Below, piece after piece: positions 54,223 through 62,755 of a DNA stretch of 64,000 nucleotides (positions are counted from its first letter, which is position 1; each line of letters begins with the position of its first letter). Origin of the DNA: CAJBVG01 sp943372995 (GTDB taxonomy: Bacteria > Bacteroidota > Bacteroidia > Sphingobacteriales > Sphingobacteriaceae); the NCBI GenBank assembly GCA_943372995.1, contig CALSAQ010000001.1, positions 372,001 through 436,000 on the forward strand, written 5' to 3'. The notes below the pieces were generated by a model. That model was not told the origin of the DNA. It worked only from the letters and a program-made list of their open reading frames with translations, and searched no databases. The translations under genes were made by a program, and so were the position numbers.

Positions 54223-55173
54223 TTATTTTAATAGTTTATTTAATGATGAATTCACATTTGCTTCAATTCGTTGGTTAACGTTGCTTAAATCTGATTTAAT
54301 GAAGTCTTTTCCAGTAATTTTCTCAAAAAGCTCAATATATCTCTCTGAAATTTCAGTAATCTTCGAATCGGTCATTTCTGGTATGGTTTGTCCCTCTTTA
54401 CCCTGAAAGCCATTCTCTATCAACCATTGGCGTACAAACTCCTTCGACAACTGTTTTTGTTCTTGTTTGTTTTTCTGACGTTCTTCATAACCCTCCGCAT
54501 AAAAATAACGTGAAGAATCGGGTGTATGAATTTCATCTATGAGGTAAATAACTCCATCTATTTTACCAAATTCATACTTCGTATCTACCAAAATAAGCCC
54601 TTTTTCAGCTGCCATCTCCTGCCCTTTTTTATAAAGTGCCAGAGTATACTCTTCTAATTGTTTATATTCTTTTTCGGTAATAAGACCTCTAGCTATTATT
54701 TCTTCTCTACTAATATCCTCATCATGTCCTTCATGCGCTTTGGTTGTTGGAGTAATTATAGGTTCAGGCAATTTATCATTTTCATTTAAGCCTTCAGGTA
54801 GTGTAACTCCACATATTGTTTTTCTTCCTGCTTTGTATTCTCTGGCAGCATGGCCGGCTAAATAGCCTCTAACCACCATCTCAACCGGGAAAGTTTCGCA
54901 ACGAAGACCAATGGTAACGCTCGGATCTGGAACATCTACAACCCAATTAGGTACAATATCTTTCGTAGCTTCAAGAAAATAGGCAGCAATTTGATTTAAC
55001 ACTTGCCCTTTATAAGGTATTGGTCGAGGTAAAATAACATCAAATGCAGATATGCGGTCGCTTGCGTGCATTACTAGATACTTATTATCGATGTTGTACA
55101 CATCTCTAACTTTACCACTGTAAAATCCTACTTGTTTAGGAAAATGAAAGCTCGGTTCTTTAATACTTGCCAT
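54223..55173 (-). CDS. purC: SAICAR synthase (phosphoribosylaminoimidazole-succinocarboxamide synthase)
   Basis: 316 residues, the long form. [28 protein letters not shown] at the N-terminus, [38 protein letters not shown] and [29 protein letters not shown] are all PurC signatures. Ligates aspartate to CAIR in purine synthesis. Together with guaB this gives two purine genes in the window, though unlinked. Confidence 0.97.
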   Translation of the reverse strand: MASIKEPSFHFPKQVGFYSGKVRDVYNIDNKYLVMHASDRISAFDVILPRPIPYKGQVLNQIAAYFLEATKDIVPNWVVDVPDPSVTIGLRCETFPVEMVVRGYLAGHAAREYKAGRKTICGVTLPEGLNENDKLPEPIITPTTKAHEGHDEDISREEIIARGLITEKEYKQLEEYTLALYKKGQEMAAEKGLILVDTKYEFGKIDGVIYLIDEIHTPDSSRYFYAEGYEERQKNKQEQKQLSKEFVRQWLIENGFQGKEGQTIPEMTDSKITEISERYIELFEKITGKDFIKSDLSNVNQRIEANVNSSLNKLLK

Positions 55174-55185
55174 GATGAAAATGAA

Positions 55186-55209
55186 GGTTATGAAATTTAC
55201 TGCGATTTA
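55186..55209 (-). repeat. Possible stop-bearing repeat after the PhoH-like gene
   Basis: Minus strand from the stop: TAAATCGCAG, then TAAATTTCA and TAACC. The 8-mer CAGTAAAT occurs twice, 10 bp apart. Weak, but similar in nature to the stop-phased arrays. Confidence 0.4.
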
Positions 55210-56169
55210 CTGAATATCTCCGTAAGCTTCAAGAATTCTTTTCACTAATTTATGTCGTACTACGTCTTCCCCTGTTAAATAGATAATATCAATACCTTGT
55301 ATGTCTTTTAGGATATTAAGTGCAGTGTACAAACCCGACATTTGCTTTTTAGGTAAATCTATCTGTGTAACATCACCAGTTAGAATAAATTTAGCGGTTG
55401 GGCCCATACGTGTTAAAAACATTTTTAACTGCATATCGGTAGCATTTTGAGCCTCATCAAGAATTACAAAGGCATTATCTAAGGTTCTTCCTCTCATGAA
55501 AGCCAAAGGAGCAATTTCTATCGTTCTGTTTTCTAAGTATTGCTTAAGCTTATCAGCAGGAATCATATCGTCTAACGCGTCGTATAATGGACGTAAATAG
55601 GGATCAATTTTTTCTTTAAGATCTCCAGGAAGAAATCCTAAATTCTCACCAGCTTCTACTGCTGGTCGGGTTAAAATAATTCTTTTTACCTCTTTATTTT
55701 TTAAAGCTCTAACCGCTAAAGCTACAGCTGTATAGGTTTTACCTGTACCTGCTGGACCTATAGCAAACATAATGTCGTTCTTAGAACAAGACGCAACCAT
55801 CTTCTTTTGATTTTGCGTTCTCGCCTTAACTACTATTCCATTAGGTCCGAATACCAATGGTTCAGCGTCGTTACCTGTAGACGATACATGTACATGTTTA
55901 GGCTCGTTGTCTGGAGTAACACTTCCTAGAATAGACTTTAGCTCATCTTCCTTTAGTTGATTGTATTTCTCGTAATGTTGTAAAGCCATGTCCATCTTCT
56001 TGTGCAGAAGATCCAGCATCTCTTCATCACCAATCGCTTTTAATTCATTTCCTCGAGCAACTAAGCGTAATTTAGGAAATGCTTTTTTTAGTACATTCAG
56101 TTGCTCATTCTCTAATCCCCAAAACTCAGGCGGATTAATATTATCGAGTGTAATTACTAGTTCGTTCAA
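55207..56169 (-). CDS. PhoH-like ATPase
   Basis: 320 residues starting at TTG (56167-56169); no upstream in-frame ATG. An N-terminal KH-like region (about 1-80) precedes the ATPase with Walker A FAIGPAGTGKTYTAVALA (near 135), ILTRPAVEAGENLGFLPGDL, and Walker B NAFVILDEAQNATDMQLKMFLTR; FILTGDVTQIDLPKKQMSGL follows. PhoH-like proteins are linked to RNA metabolism and ribosome maturation. Upstream gene start region diverges from the SAM hydrolase gene. Confidence 0.94.
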   Translation of the reverse strand: MNELVITLDNINPPEFWGLENEQLNVLKKAFPKLRLVARGNELKAIGDEEMLDLLHKKMDMALQHYEKYNQLKEDELKSILGSVTPDNEPKHVHVSSTGNDAEPLVFGPNGIVVKARTQNQKKMVASCSKNDIMFAIGPAGTGKTYTAVALAVRALKNKEVKRIILTRPAVEAGENLGFLPGDLKEKIDPYLRPLYDALDDMIPADKLKQYLENRTIEIAPLAFMRGRTLDNAFVILDEAQNATDMQLKMFLTRMGPTAKFILTGDVTQIDLPKKQMSGLYTALNILKDIQGIDIIYLTGEDVVRHKLVKRILEAYGDIQ

Positions 56170-56256
56170 TTGTTTATAAATGATTATTAAATAAATAAAA
56201 TGGTTAATGCTAAAATAATTATTTTTGGACTAAACTTATACAACAGTTACTAACAT

Positions 56257-57036
56257 ATGCCAATAATAACCCTAACAACAGACTTAGGTATCAAGGATTT
56301 TTACCTTGCTGCGGTTAAGGGCTTCATATTAAGCAATTTGCCAGAAACTAAGATTGTAGATATTACCCATCAAATACCTTCCTTCCATATTTCTCAAGCA
56401 GCTTTCATCCTTGGCAATGCCTATCATTACTTTCCAGAAGGTACTGTACACTTGGTAAGTGTTGATAATTCATATCAAGCCGATGCCCGATTTGTAGCAG
56501 TAAAAGCAAATGGTCATTTTTTTATCGGTCCTGATAATGGAATTTTTTCATTATTTCTTCAAGAAAATGAAATAGAAAAAATTGTAAAAATAAATTTAAG
56601 AATCCTCGACGATTATAAGCACTTCCCTATTAAAGACATCTTGGTGAAATCTGCAGTTCATCTATCCAAAGGAGGTTCGATGGAATTCTTAGGTAGAAAA
56701 ATTAACCACTTAAATATTCGAACAATAATTCAACCTGTAGTAAATCAAGATCAAATTCGTGGTAGTGTTATTTATGTCGATTCATTTAAAAATGCGATTA
56801 CCAATATCACTCGCGAGCTGTTCGAAAAAGTTGTTGCAGGAAGAGAGTTTACCATTTTATTCAAACGTAGAGAAACTGTTGAACAAATTTCTACTCAATA
56901 TTCTGATGTTCCTGAAGGTGAGAAACTATGTTTATTTGGAATTACAGGATACCTAGAAATAGCAATAAATAAAGGCGAAGCCGCAACATTATTAGGGTTA
57001 CACAATGGTGAAGCTATTATAATAAATTTCAAATGA
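56257..57036 (+). CDS. S-adenosyl-L-methionine hydrolase (adenosine-forming), DUF62 family
   Basis: 259 residues. The family signature ITLTTDLGIKDFYLAAVKG at the N-terminus, IVDITHQIPSFHISQAAFIL, VHLVSVDNSYQADAR and FIGPDNGIFSLF are present. C-terminal beta domain carries VDSFKNAITNITRELF. Members split SAM into methionine and adenosine, or in fluorinase/chlorinase relatives add halide. The absence of a fluorinase-type insert favours hydrolase. It overlaps the next gene as ATGA. TATTTTTG at 56220-56227 is a plausible -7 box. Confidence 0.93.
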   Translation: MPIITLTTDLGIKDFYLAAVKGFILSNLPETKIVDITHQIPSFHISQAAFILGNAYHYFPEGTVHLVSVDNSYQADARFVAVKANGHFFIGPDNGIFSLFLQENEIEKIVKINLRILDDYKHFPIKDILVKSAVHLSKGGSMEFLGRKINHLNIRTIIQPVVNQDQIRGSVIYVDSFKNAITNITRELFEKVVAGREFTILFKRRETVEQISTQYSDVPEGEKLCLFGITGYLEIAINKGEAATLLGLHNGEAIIINFK

Positions 57037-57320
57037 TTACACGTATTGTAAAAATGACTTTTGAGTTTGATAAAGTTGAAACTTTCTTAAAAGTATTTAA
57101 TACTTATGCCGATAAAATTAGAACTTACCCTGGCTGTATTCAAATGCAATTATTAAATGATATCAATAATCCTAATATCTATTACACCTATAGCCATTGG
57201 GAATCCGAAGAGGACCTAAATCACTATCGAAACTCTACACTGTTCAGAGAAATCTGGGCCAAAACTAAAGTAAATTTTAGTGCAAAAGCGGAAGCTGTTT
57301 CTTTAGAATTAGTCGGTTAG
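57033..57320 (+). CDS. ABM-domain small monooxygenase-like protein
   Basis: 95 residues with the dimeric alpha/beta-barrel fold: MITRIVKMTFEFDKVETFLK, YPGCIQMQLLNDIN, YTYSHWESEEDLNHYRNSTLFREIW. This matches antibiotic-biosynthesis-monooxygenase (ABM/YgiN-like) proteins, which can act as cofactor-free quinol oxygenases or heme-degrading enzymes. Substrate unknown. Coupled by ATGA to the SAM hydrolase. Its TAG starts a long stop-phased array. Confidence 0.85.
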   Translation: MITRIVKMTFEFDKVETFLKVFNTYADKIRTYPGCIQMQLLNDINNPNIYYTYSHWESEEDLNHYRNSTLFREIWAKTKVNFSAKAEAVSLELVG

Positions 57321-57444
57321 TTGATATGCTAATATGCTGATATGGTGATATGGTGATATGGTGATATGGTGATATGCTAATATGCTGATGTTCATCTAGA
57401 ACTAGCATATTAGCATATTAGCATATCAGCATATCAACTAACTA
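57316..57444. repeat. Longest stop-phased array: 8-bp repeats and inverted repeat
   Basis: Plus strand after the TAG: words of form TRATATGS, including four tandem TGATATGG (57338-57369) flanked by TAATATGC and TGATATGC. The right half is the inverse: 57316-57330 is the exact reverse complement of 57428-57442, and the next 14 bases match with few differences. The right arm runs into the stop of the patatin gene, so that gene reads TGATATGC, TAATATGC words on its strand. Confidence 0.92.
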
Positions 57445-59733
57445 TTCAGAGGCTCTCTTCTGAAAAATCAAATAACCCATATTAAATAAGAAATACCACT
57501 TCTCTTTTGGGTCGTCGTAATAAGAAGTATTAATGCTAATAGGTCCAACCGGACTAGTATATACCACAGATGCCATTCCTGTTAGATACCTGTGTTTAAA
57601 TGGTTTTTGTAATTCGGCTTTCTGACTAGTAGTATTTGCAATTTTTTGATAAGGTTGGAAATAATACAATTCTAATCGTCCTTGTAGTTTTTTATTGATA
57701 ATATAAATATTTTTCAAACCCACTGCAGCAAATGAAATTGAACGATAATTCTCAAACAAAAATGTTCTACTATCAATTAATGGGTAATAGGTAGACGAAT
57801 TAATAATGGTTGATCTATACGAACTGAATAAAGGTTGGTTAGACACTAGTAAATTATATTCTGTACCAATTTTATATTTAGAACTAACAGAATAATACCT
57901 TTCGTAATCGAAACAAATTTTAACCCATTCTCTTTCTGTTCTACTCACCGATAATATTGATTCGGTACCAGGTATGTATTTTTCTTGTCCATCAATAAAT
58001 TGTAAGCTTATTCTTGCTTCATGTCCAGAACTAGAGAATTGTTTCTGATTTAGTGTGCTGCTTTCATATTCAAATGCATATTTAAACGCATTAAATATAC
58101 CTCTATCTAATTGGTCACCATCTTTATATGCATTAGTCTGACTAAATAAATCTCTATTATTAAAACCTCCAATCTTTAACATCAATTTTCCATTGAACTT
58201 AGCTGGAGTACCTATGGTAAACATCAATCTCTTATCCGATTGATCTACGAAATTAATAGTGGGCTCTTGGATGAATAAATCTGAGCTCTTAAAATAATTC
58301 CAATGATTATAAACAAAATTAGCTGCTAAATAAACAGGACGTTTCCATGCAAAGTCTAAACGAGTCGACATTGCTGCAGATTCATAAAATCTACCTAAAT
58401 AAAAATCTGTACTTACCGTTAAGAAATATGCATTTAAATAACTATAATCTAATCCAAAGTAAACTGTATTTATTGGTCGAGAGCTAATGTTTCCACCAAA
58501 CTGTGCATTAACATTTCTTTCTGGCTTTACATCTAATTCAAAATCGTATAAACCTTTTGTAGTTGGGATAATACGTGGGAAAACCGTTCTGAAATTTGGG
58601 TCGGAAACCAACAGGTAATACCCCTGTTTTGCATTATATAAACTAATTCTATTATAATCTTGTTTAATTACATTTCTTATATAAACTTTCTGGCGGTTGT
58701 TAACACCTGTAAATCTTAGGGCATTAAAGATAATGGGTGTTTTTAAATCGTTAAATTTAGCACGCATTTCTTTGCGATCCTCTCTGGTTTGTTCTCTTTT
58801 AATTTTTTCCTTTATCTCTGGCATTTTACTCATTGCAGCTTCATAACCTAAGCGAATCTGTTGCTCTGGTGTTTTAAAATCGACTACACTTATTTCCGAC
58901 ACTTCTGGTTGAATATAAATACCATTAGCCATAATAAGTGTGCTATCAGATTTAGATAATAATAAATAGTTGAACAACTTATTAACCGCTTCTTCATCGT
59001 TCTTAAAAGGATATTCTTTAAAGGTTTTAGAAGAAACGTTCACACCAATAATAATGTCGGGATTAAATTCTCTCTGCATTACATCTACTGGGAAATTATT
59101 ATATATCCCACCATCAAAAACATAACGACCATTAATTTTTATTGGGCGATAAACATACGGCACTGTCATGGTTGCCCGCAAAGCCTCTCCCAAACTTCCT
59201 GTTTTTACCGCTATTTGTTGTTGAGAGAATACATCAGATATCATACACCTGAAAGGAATCATCAAACTATCAAACTTCCAGTTTGAATTAATACTTGCTT
59301 GTGCGGTAAGCTCTAAGAGTGCGAAATTTAATGGGATATCATTTATAATATTCGATCTTAATCGTGCTTGAAATCCAGAGTCTATTCCTAAACCCAGGGC
59401 TATAATCTCTGCCGATAAAGATTTCTTATCATAATAATAAGTATAGTTAGTTTCAAAATTACCACTAGCCCATTCCTGAAAATCTTTACTCATAGCAATA
59501 TACTCTAGCTCGGAAGCCGAATAACCTGCTGCATATAAACCTCCCACTAAGCCTCCCATTGAAGTGCCTGTAATGTAGTCGATTGGGATATTATTTTCTT
59601 CAAAAGCCTTTATAACACCAATATGGGCTAAACCCTTTGCTGCACCTCCACTCAATACTAAGCCAACCTTCTGAGCAAAAAGAGGTAGACCGCAGAAAAT
59701 CAATAAAAAGGCTATGAGTACTGTTTTTTTCAT
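57442..59733 (-). CDS. Patatin-like phospholipase with BamA-type barrel (PlpD-like)
   Basis: 763 residues. Signal peptide MKKTVLIAFLLIFCGLPLFA. The patatin domain (24-310) has the GGAAKGLAHIG oxyanion loop, nucleophile Ser58 in GTSMGG and the dyad Asp in FDGGIYNNFP (near 208). A POTRA-like segment at about 325-400 precedes a 16-stranded-type barrel to the end (KYKIGTEYNLLVSNQPLFSS). Such type Vd autotransporters, or RssA-like surface lipases, release or display a phospholipase. The final residues (YYDDPKEKWYFLFNMGYLIF) form a typical terminal beta strand. Confidence 0.9.
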   Translation of the reverse strand: MKKTVLIAFLLIFCGLPLFAQKVGLVLSGGAAKGLAHIGVIKAFEENNIPIDYITGTSMGGLVGGLYAAGYSASELEYIAMSKDFQEWASGNFETNYTYYYDKKSLSAEIIALGLGIDSGFQARLRSNIINDIPLNFALLELTAQASINSNWKFDSLMIPFRCMISDVFSQQQIAVKTGSLGEALRATMTVPYVYRPIKINGRYVFDGGIYNNFPVDVMQREFNPDIIIGVNVSSKTFKEYPFKNDEEAVNKLFNYLLLSKSDSTLIMANGIYIQPEVSEISVVDFKTPEQQIRLGYEAAMSKMPEIKEKIKREQTREDRKEMRAKFNDLKTPIIFNALRFTGVNNRQKVYIRNVIKQDYNRISLYNAKQGYYLLVSDPNFRTVFPRIIPTTKGLYDFELDVKPERNVNAQFGGNISSRPINTVYFGLDYSYLNAYFLTVSTDFYLGRFYESAAMSTRLDFAWKRPVYLAANFVYNHWNYFKSSDLFIQEPTINFVDQSDKRLMFTIGTPAKFNGKLMLKIGGFNNRDLFSQTNAYKDGDQLDRGIFNAFKYAFEYESSTLNQKQFSSSGHEARISLQFIDGQEKYIPGTESILSVSRTEREWVKICFDYERYYSVSSKYKIGTEYNLLVSNQPLFSSYRSTIINSSTYYPLIDSRTFLFENYRSISFAAVGLKNIYIINKKLQGRLELYYFQPYQKIANTTSQKAELQKPFKHRYLTGMASVVYTSPVGPISINTSYYDDPKEKWYFLFNMGYLIFQKRASE

Positions 59734-59799
59734 GTAAAAATTTACTGCTACAAGATAAGAAATATCGTTTATAAAAACACTTTAGTATGCGATTGGTGT

Positions 59800-59807
59800 T
59801 ATATTTG
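59800..59807 (+). promoter_or_regulatory. -7 box abutting the thioesterase start codon
   Basis: TATATTTG fits TAnnTTTG and ends 5 bases before the ATG at 59813. If used, transcription starts at or next to the ATG (leaderless). No clear -33 TTTG at 19-21 bases. Confidence 0.4.
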
Positions 59808-59812
59808 CATCG

Positions 59813-60322
59813 ATGAAAACAAAAACTCCTTCGGAATCCGAAACTATCATGACAGAGTTGGTATTACCTAATGATACCAATACTCTACACAATTTAATGG
59901 GTGGACGTTTATTACACCTAATGGATATTGCAGCAGCTATTTCTGCTCAAAAACATTGTAACCGTATTGTGGTTACAGCCTCGGTTGATAATGTATCGTT
60001 TAAAGAACCAATAAAATTGGGTGATGTTGTTACCATTAAAGCAAATGTTACTCGTTCATTTAATTCTTCTATTGAAATTAGATTAGACGTTTGGGCTGAA
60101 AACATACCTTCTGCAACAAAATATAAGAGTAATGAAGCCTTCTATACCTTCGTTGCAGTCGACCAAACTGGTCGCCCGATACCAGTTCCAGTGGTCACAC
60201 CAGAAACTGAAGAAGAGAAAAAATTATACGATGGTGCATTACGCAGACGTCAGTTACGTTTAGTATTGGCTGGGAAAATGAAACCCGACGATGCTACTGA
60301 ATTAAAAGCACTTTTTGCATAA
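59813..60322 (+). CDS. Acyl-CoA thioesterase, hotdog fold
   Basis: 169 residues. LHNLMGGRLLHLMDIAAAISA contains the catalytic Asp on the hot-dog helix; VVTASVDNVSFKEPIKLGDVVTI and EAFYTFVAVDQTGRPIPVP complete the single domain. It is closest to the YciA/BFIT group that hydrolyses medium- and long-chain acyl-CoA, as hexamers. Substrate length is not readable from sequence. The upstream space from the divergent patatin gene is 79 bp. Confidence 0.92.
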   Translation: MKTKTPSESETIMTELVLPNDTNTLHNLMGGRLLHLMDIAAAISAQKHCNRIVVTASVDNVSFKEPIKLGDVVTIKANVTRSFNSSIEIRLDVWAENIPSATKYKSNEAFYTFVAVDQTGRPIPVPVVTPETEEEKKLYDGALRRRQLRLVLAGKMKPDDATELKALFA

Positions 60323-60345
60323 TTAACCATTCAATGTCTAAATAA

Positions 60346-60780
60346 ATGGAGATCGCTTTAAAAATATTTGAAAGAGATTTAAATGTTCTCATAAAGGAAT
60401 TAGAATCATTTACTAACGAAGATGATGTTTGGAAAACCTTACCGGGTATATCTAACTCTGCTGGAAACTTAACCTTACACCTCAATGGCAATCTACAACA
60501 CTTTATAGGCGCAACATTAGGAAATACTGGTTATGTACGCAATCGCGAAGCTGAGTTTTCGAGCAAAGGTATAGCAACTAAACAATTAATAAATGACACA
60601 CAAGAAACTCTTGCTATCATTAAGAATATATTGCCAAAATTAACTGAAGAGCAACTAAGCGCCGATTTCCCGTTAAAGTTAAACGAGCAAGTATTTAGAA
60701 CCGATTATTTTATCTATCATTTGATGGCACACTTGAGTTATCATTTAGGACAAATTAATTACCTAAGAAGATTACTTTAA
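60346..60780 (+). CDS. DinB-like / DUF1572-type four-helix protein
   Basis: 144 residues. Four-helix bundle with metal-type histidines in LTLHLNGNLQHFIGATLG (about 45-60) and YHLMAHLSYHLGQINYLRRLL (C-terminus). This is the HxxxH-type pattern of DinB/YfiT-superfamily metalloproteins, whose members include thiol-dependent transferases. The true function is unknown. It lies 23 bp after the thioesterase gene and overlaps the converging MFS gene by 4 bp. Confidence 0.85.
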   Translation: MEIALKIFERDLNVLIKELESFTNEDDVWKTLPGISNSAGNLTLHLNGNLQHFIGATLGNTGYVRNREAEFSSKGIATKQLINDTQETLAIIKNILPKLTEEQLSADFPLKLNEQVFRTDYFIYHLMAHLSYHLGQINYLRRLL

Positions 60781-62030
60781 CCTCGTACATCTAATTTTAC
60801 ACTAATAGCCACTTTCCTCATCATCCATAAGCAGGCTAACATGGTTGCGATTACTAATAAACCCAACCAATTAAAGTTTAATAAGGTTTGATCTGGAGCT
60901 TGGCTTACAATAAGTCCTGCAATTAAGCTCGCAATACCGCCAGCTATTTGCTGTATTGAAGAATTTATGCCCATAAATGCTCCTCTATCTTGAGGCAATG
61001 GAACAGCCGTCATTAGAGCTGAACCTGATATCATTCTGGAAGTAATACCAATGAAAAGAATTGCATTGATAACTATTACCCAAACGATCGACATCGGAGT
61101 CATGTTTGTATAAAAAGCACACATAATGCACGAAAGAATAGTGCCAACGGTAAACATCTTAAACTTCCCCCAACTATCGGAAAGCTTTCCTATAATTGGT
61201 CCGAAGATCATCGTACATATTCCAGTAAATAAAAATATAAGTGGTAATTGAGCTTCTGTAATTCTAATATTATTTACTAAGAAAGCACTAGAAAAAGGCA
61301 TCAACATAAAACCTCCTAAGGATAGTAAGGCTGTAGTGGAAAATCCGACAATATATTTTTTATTAGAAAGTGTATGCCATAAATGTTGGAAAGCATTTTT
61401 ATCATGGTATAACCCGATGTGCTTATTTATAGGTTTCATCCATTTTAATATGGCTAAGAAAACTATTATCCCTAAACCAACAATAGCATAAAACGGTGCA
61501 TGCCAATCGTACTTATGAGCTAAGTATAATCCAATGGGAATACCAGCAACCTGACTAACGGCAAAAGACATTTGTACATAACCCATTACCCTTCCACGTT
61601 TCTCTACAGGAAACAAATCGGTAATAATTGCAAATGAAATGGAAGAAATAACACCACCAAAAATGCCAGTTACAATACGAGCAATTAGTAATAATTCATA
61701 TGTATTTGCAAGTGCACACATTAAAGTACCAAGTATAAAACCTGTATAAAAAAAGAGTAAAAGTTTTTTTCTATCGAACTTATCTGCAAAACCTGCAGTA
61801 AGTAAACCCGACGCTCCTGCACTTAATGCATAAGCCGATACCACTAAACCAAATTGTTTAGGACCGATGTTTAGTAATCTTAAAAGTTGAGCACCTAAAG
61901 GCGACAAAACCATAAAATCTAATACAACTGTAAAAACTGTTAGAGCAAGAATTACAATTACAAAAATGTGATAATTAGAGAAACGATCTTTATGATTGGT
62001 GTTCTCCGAAGAGGTATTTGTGTTGGTCAT
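60777..62030 (-). CDS. MFS transporter (DHA1-like)
   Basis: 417 residues with 12 predicted helices. Motif A between helices 2 and 3 reads GFADKFDRKKLLLF; motif C-like glycine-rich helix 5 (YVQMSFAVSQVAGIPIGLYLAHKYDW) suggests an antiporter of the drug/H+ type. The central loop is about 200-215. Substrate unknown. The gene for an 86-residue partner ends 2 bp before its start. Its 3' end overlaps the DinB-like gene by 4 bp. Confidence 0.92.
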   Translation of the reverse strand: MTNTNTSSENTNHKDRFSNYHIFVIVILALTVFTVVLDFMVLSPLGAQLLRLLNIGPKQFGLVVSAYALSAGASGLLTAGFADKFDRKKLLLFFYTGFILGTLMCALANTYELLLIARIVTGIFGGVISSISFAIITDLFPVEKRGRVMGYVQMSFAVSQVAGIPIGLYLAHKYDWHAPFYAIVGLGIIVFLAILKWMKPINKHIGLYHDKNAFQHLWHTLSNKKYIVGFSTTALLSLGGFMLMPFSSAFLVNNIRITEAQLPLIFLFTGICTMIFGPIIGKLSDSWGKFKMFTVGTILSCIMCAFYTNMTPMSIVWVIVINAILFIGITSRMISGSALMTAVPLPQDRGAFMGINSSIQQIAGGIASLIAGLIVSQAPDQTLLNFNWLGLLVIATMLACLWMMRKVAISVKLDVRG

Positions 62031-62032
62031 TA

Positions 62033-62293
62033 TTAATCAGGTAATTCTTCACAGAAAATACCTATGTTGTTTATTTCGTTAATATAAAAGTCAATTTCAA
62101 ATTCTTTGGATACAATGCGAAGCACATGATCGCAATCTTGAATATCAAGATTCCAGGTAAGTACATCATCAACTGTTTCTAAGAAATGTTTCAAACGATC
62201 GAATGCATCATGACTGACGATGTCTGTTTTAAATATAAAGATTCGATCAATATCATTAACCGTTGCCGGCTTAGTTGTATGGGTGGTTTGCAT
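62033..62293 (-). CDS. Small ferredoxin-like/HMA-like protein without the CxxC motif
   Basis: 86 residues: IDRIFIFKTDIVSHDAFDRL, then WNLDIQDCDHVLRIVSKEF and a short C-terminal strand with IGIFCEELPD. The beta-alpha-beta-beta-alpha-beta pattern resembles heavy-metal-associated domains, but the metal-binding CxxC is missing. Cys appears instead in QDCDH and IFCEE. It is coupled (2-bp gap) to the MFS transporter and is probably its regulator or partner; function unproven. Confidence 0.72.
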   Translation of the reverse strand: MQTTHTTKPATVNDIDRIFIFKTDIVSHDAFDRLKHFLETVDDVLTWNLDIQDCDHVLRIVSKEFEIDFYINEINNIGIFCEELPD

Positions 62294-62314
62294 AAGACAG
62301 AAGATAAAAATCTA

Positions 62315-62350
62315 ACGCTTAAAAGCGTGTGAATTCACGTTGCAAATGTA
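62315..62350 (-). promoter_or_regulatory. Promoter and two palindromes upstream of the MFS operon
   Basis: On the minus strand TACATTTG (plus 62343-62350) fits the -7 box, giving a start near 62337 and about a 44-nt leader. A perfect palindrome GTGAATTCAC (62329-62338) overlaps the predicted start. A hairpin ACGCTT/AAGCGT (62315-62328) lies in the leader. These look like an operator and a leader stem. No -33 box is clear. Confidence 0.45.
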
Positions 62351-62462
62351 AGTTCTTTTTCGAGGAAACCATATCTAAAACAAAATAGTTACAGTATTTT
62401 TTCTAGAATTATAAAATATAAACAACTGATTGTCTAAGCATTAAAAAAATATTAATTTTTTA

Positions 62463-62493
62463 TTTGGTAGAAATGATGCTTTTTGTACTTTTG
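62463..62493 (+). promoter_or_regulatory. Consensus promoter of tRNA-Ser
   Basis: TTTG at 62463-62466, exactly 19 bases, then TACTTTTG at 62486-62493. This matches the Bacteroidota consensus perfectly. The -7 box ends four bases before the first tRNA nucleotide, so there is almost no 5' leader. Confidence 0.85.
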
Positions 62494-62497
62494 CGGC

Positions 62498-62582
62498 GGA
62501 GAGTTGGCAGAGTGGTCGATTGCGGCAGTCTTGAAAACTGTTGACTGTAACAGGTCCGGGGGTTCGAATCCCTCACTCTCCG
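62498..62582 (+). tRNA. tRNA-Ser (anticodon TGA)
   Basis: 85 nt. Acceptor stem GGAGAGT / ACTCTCC (62498-62504 with 62575-62581) and discriminator G62582. The anticodon loop CTTGAAA carries TGA. A long variable arm (class II) precedes a T arm GGGGG-TTCGAAT-CCCTC. CCA is not encoded (the next bases are CAA). Confidence 0.96.
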
Positions 62583-62583
62583 C
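62567..62583 (+). repeat. Direct repeat copy 1: 3' end of tRNA-Ser
   Basis: AATCCCTCACTCTCCGC, the T-arm 3' side, acceptor strand, discriminator and one extra base. Identical to 62729-62745. Confidence 0.9.
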
Positions 62584-62624
62584 AAAACAAAATGCCGCCC
62601 GCAAGGGACGGCATTTTTTGTTTT
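62584..62624 (+). terminator. Terminator hairpin after tRNA-Ser
   Basis: AAAACAAAATGCCG-CCC pairs with GGG-A-CGGCATTTTTTGTTTT around a GCAA loop; T-rich 3' arm. A diverged hairpin with similar arms (AAAATGACG / CGTCGGCATTTT) follows at 62659-62694. Bases 62610-62629 also pair with 62651-62670 (17 of 20). Confidence 0.85.
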
Positions 62625-62728
62625 AGGACGTTTTGAATTTATTCACATAAGTTCTAAAACAAAAAATGACGGAAAGCGAAGCGTCGGCATTTTGCTTTGA
62701 AGCCTCCCCCAAAGGGAACAGCGAAGCT

Positions 62729-62745
62729 AATCCCTCACTCTCCGC
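62729..62745 (+). repeat. Direct repeat copy 2: detached tRNA-Ser 3' end
   Basis: The same 17 bases as 62567-62583, 162 bp downstream and with no tRNA in front. Typical of an att-site duplication left by a tRNA-targeting integrase, or a relic of a second tRNA gene. Confidence 0.8.
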
Positions 62746-62755
62746 CAGTGAATTA

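Noticed and set aside
57318..57444. CRISPR-like tandem repeats
   Set aside because: Units are 7-8 bp with no unique spacers, and no cas genes are present.
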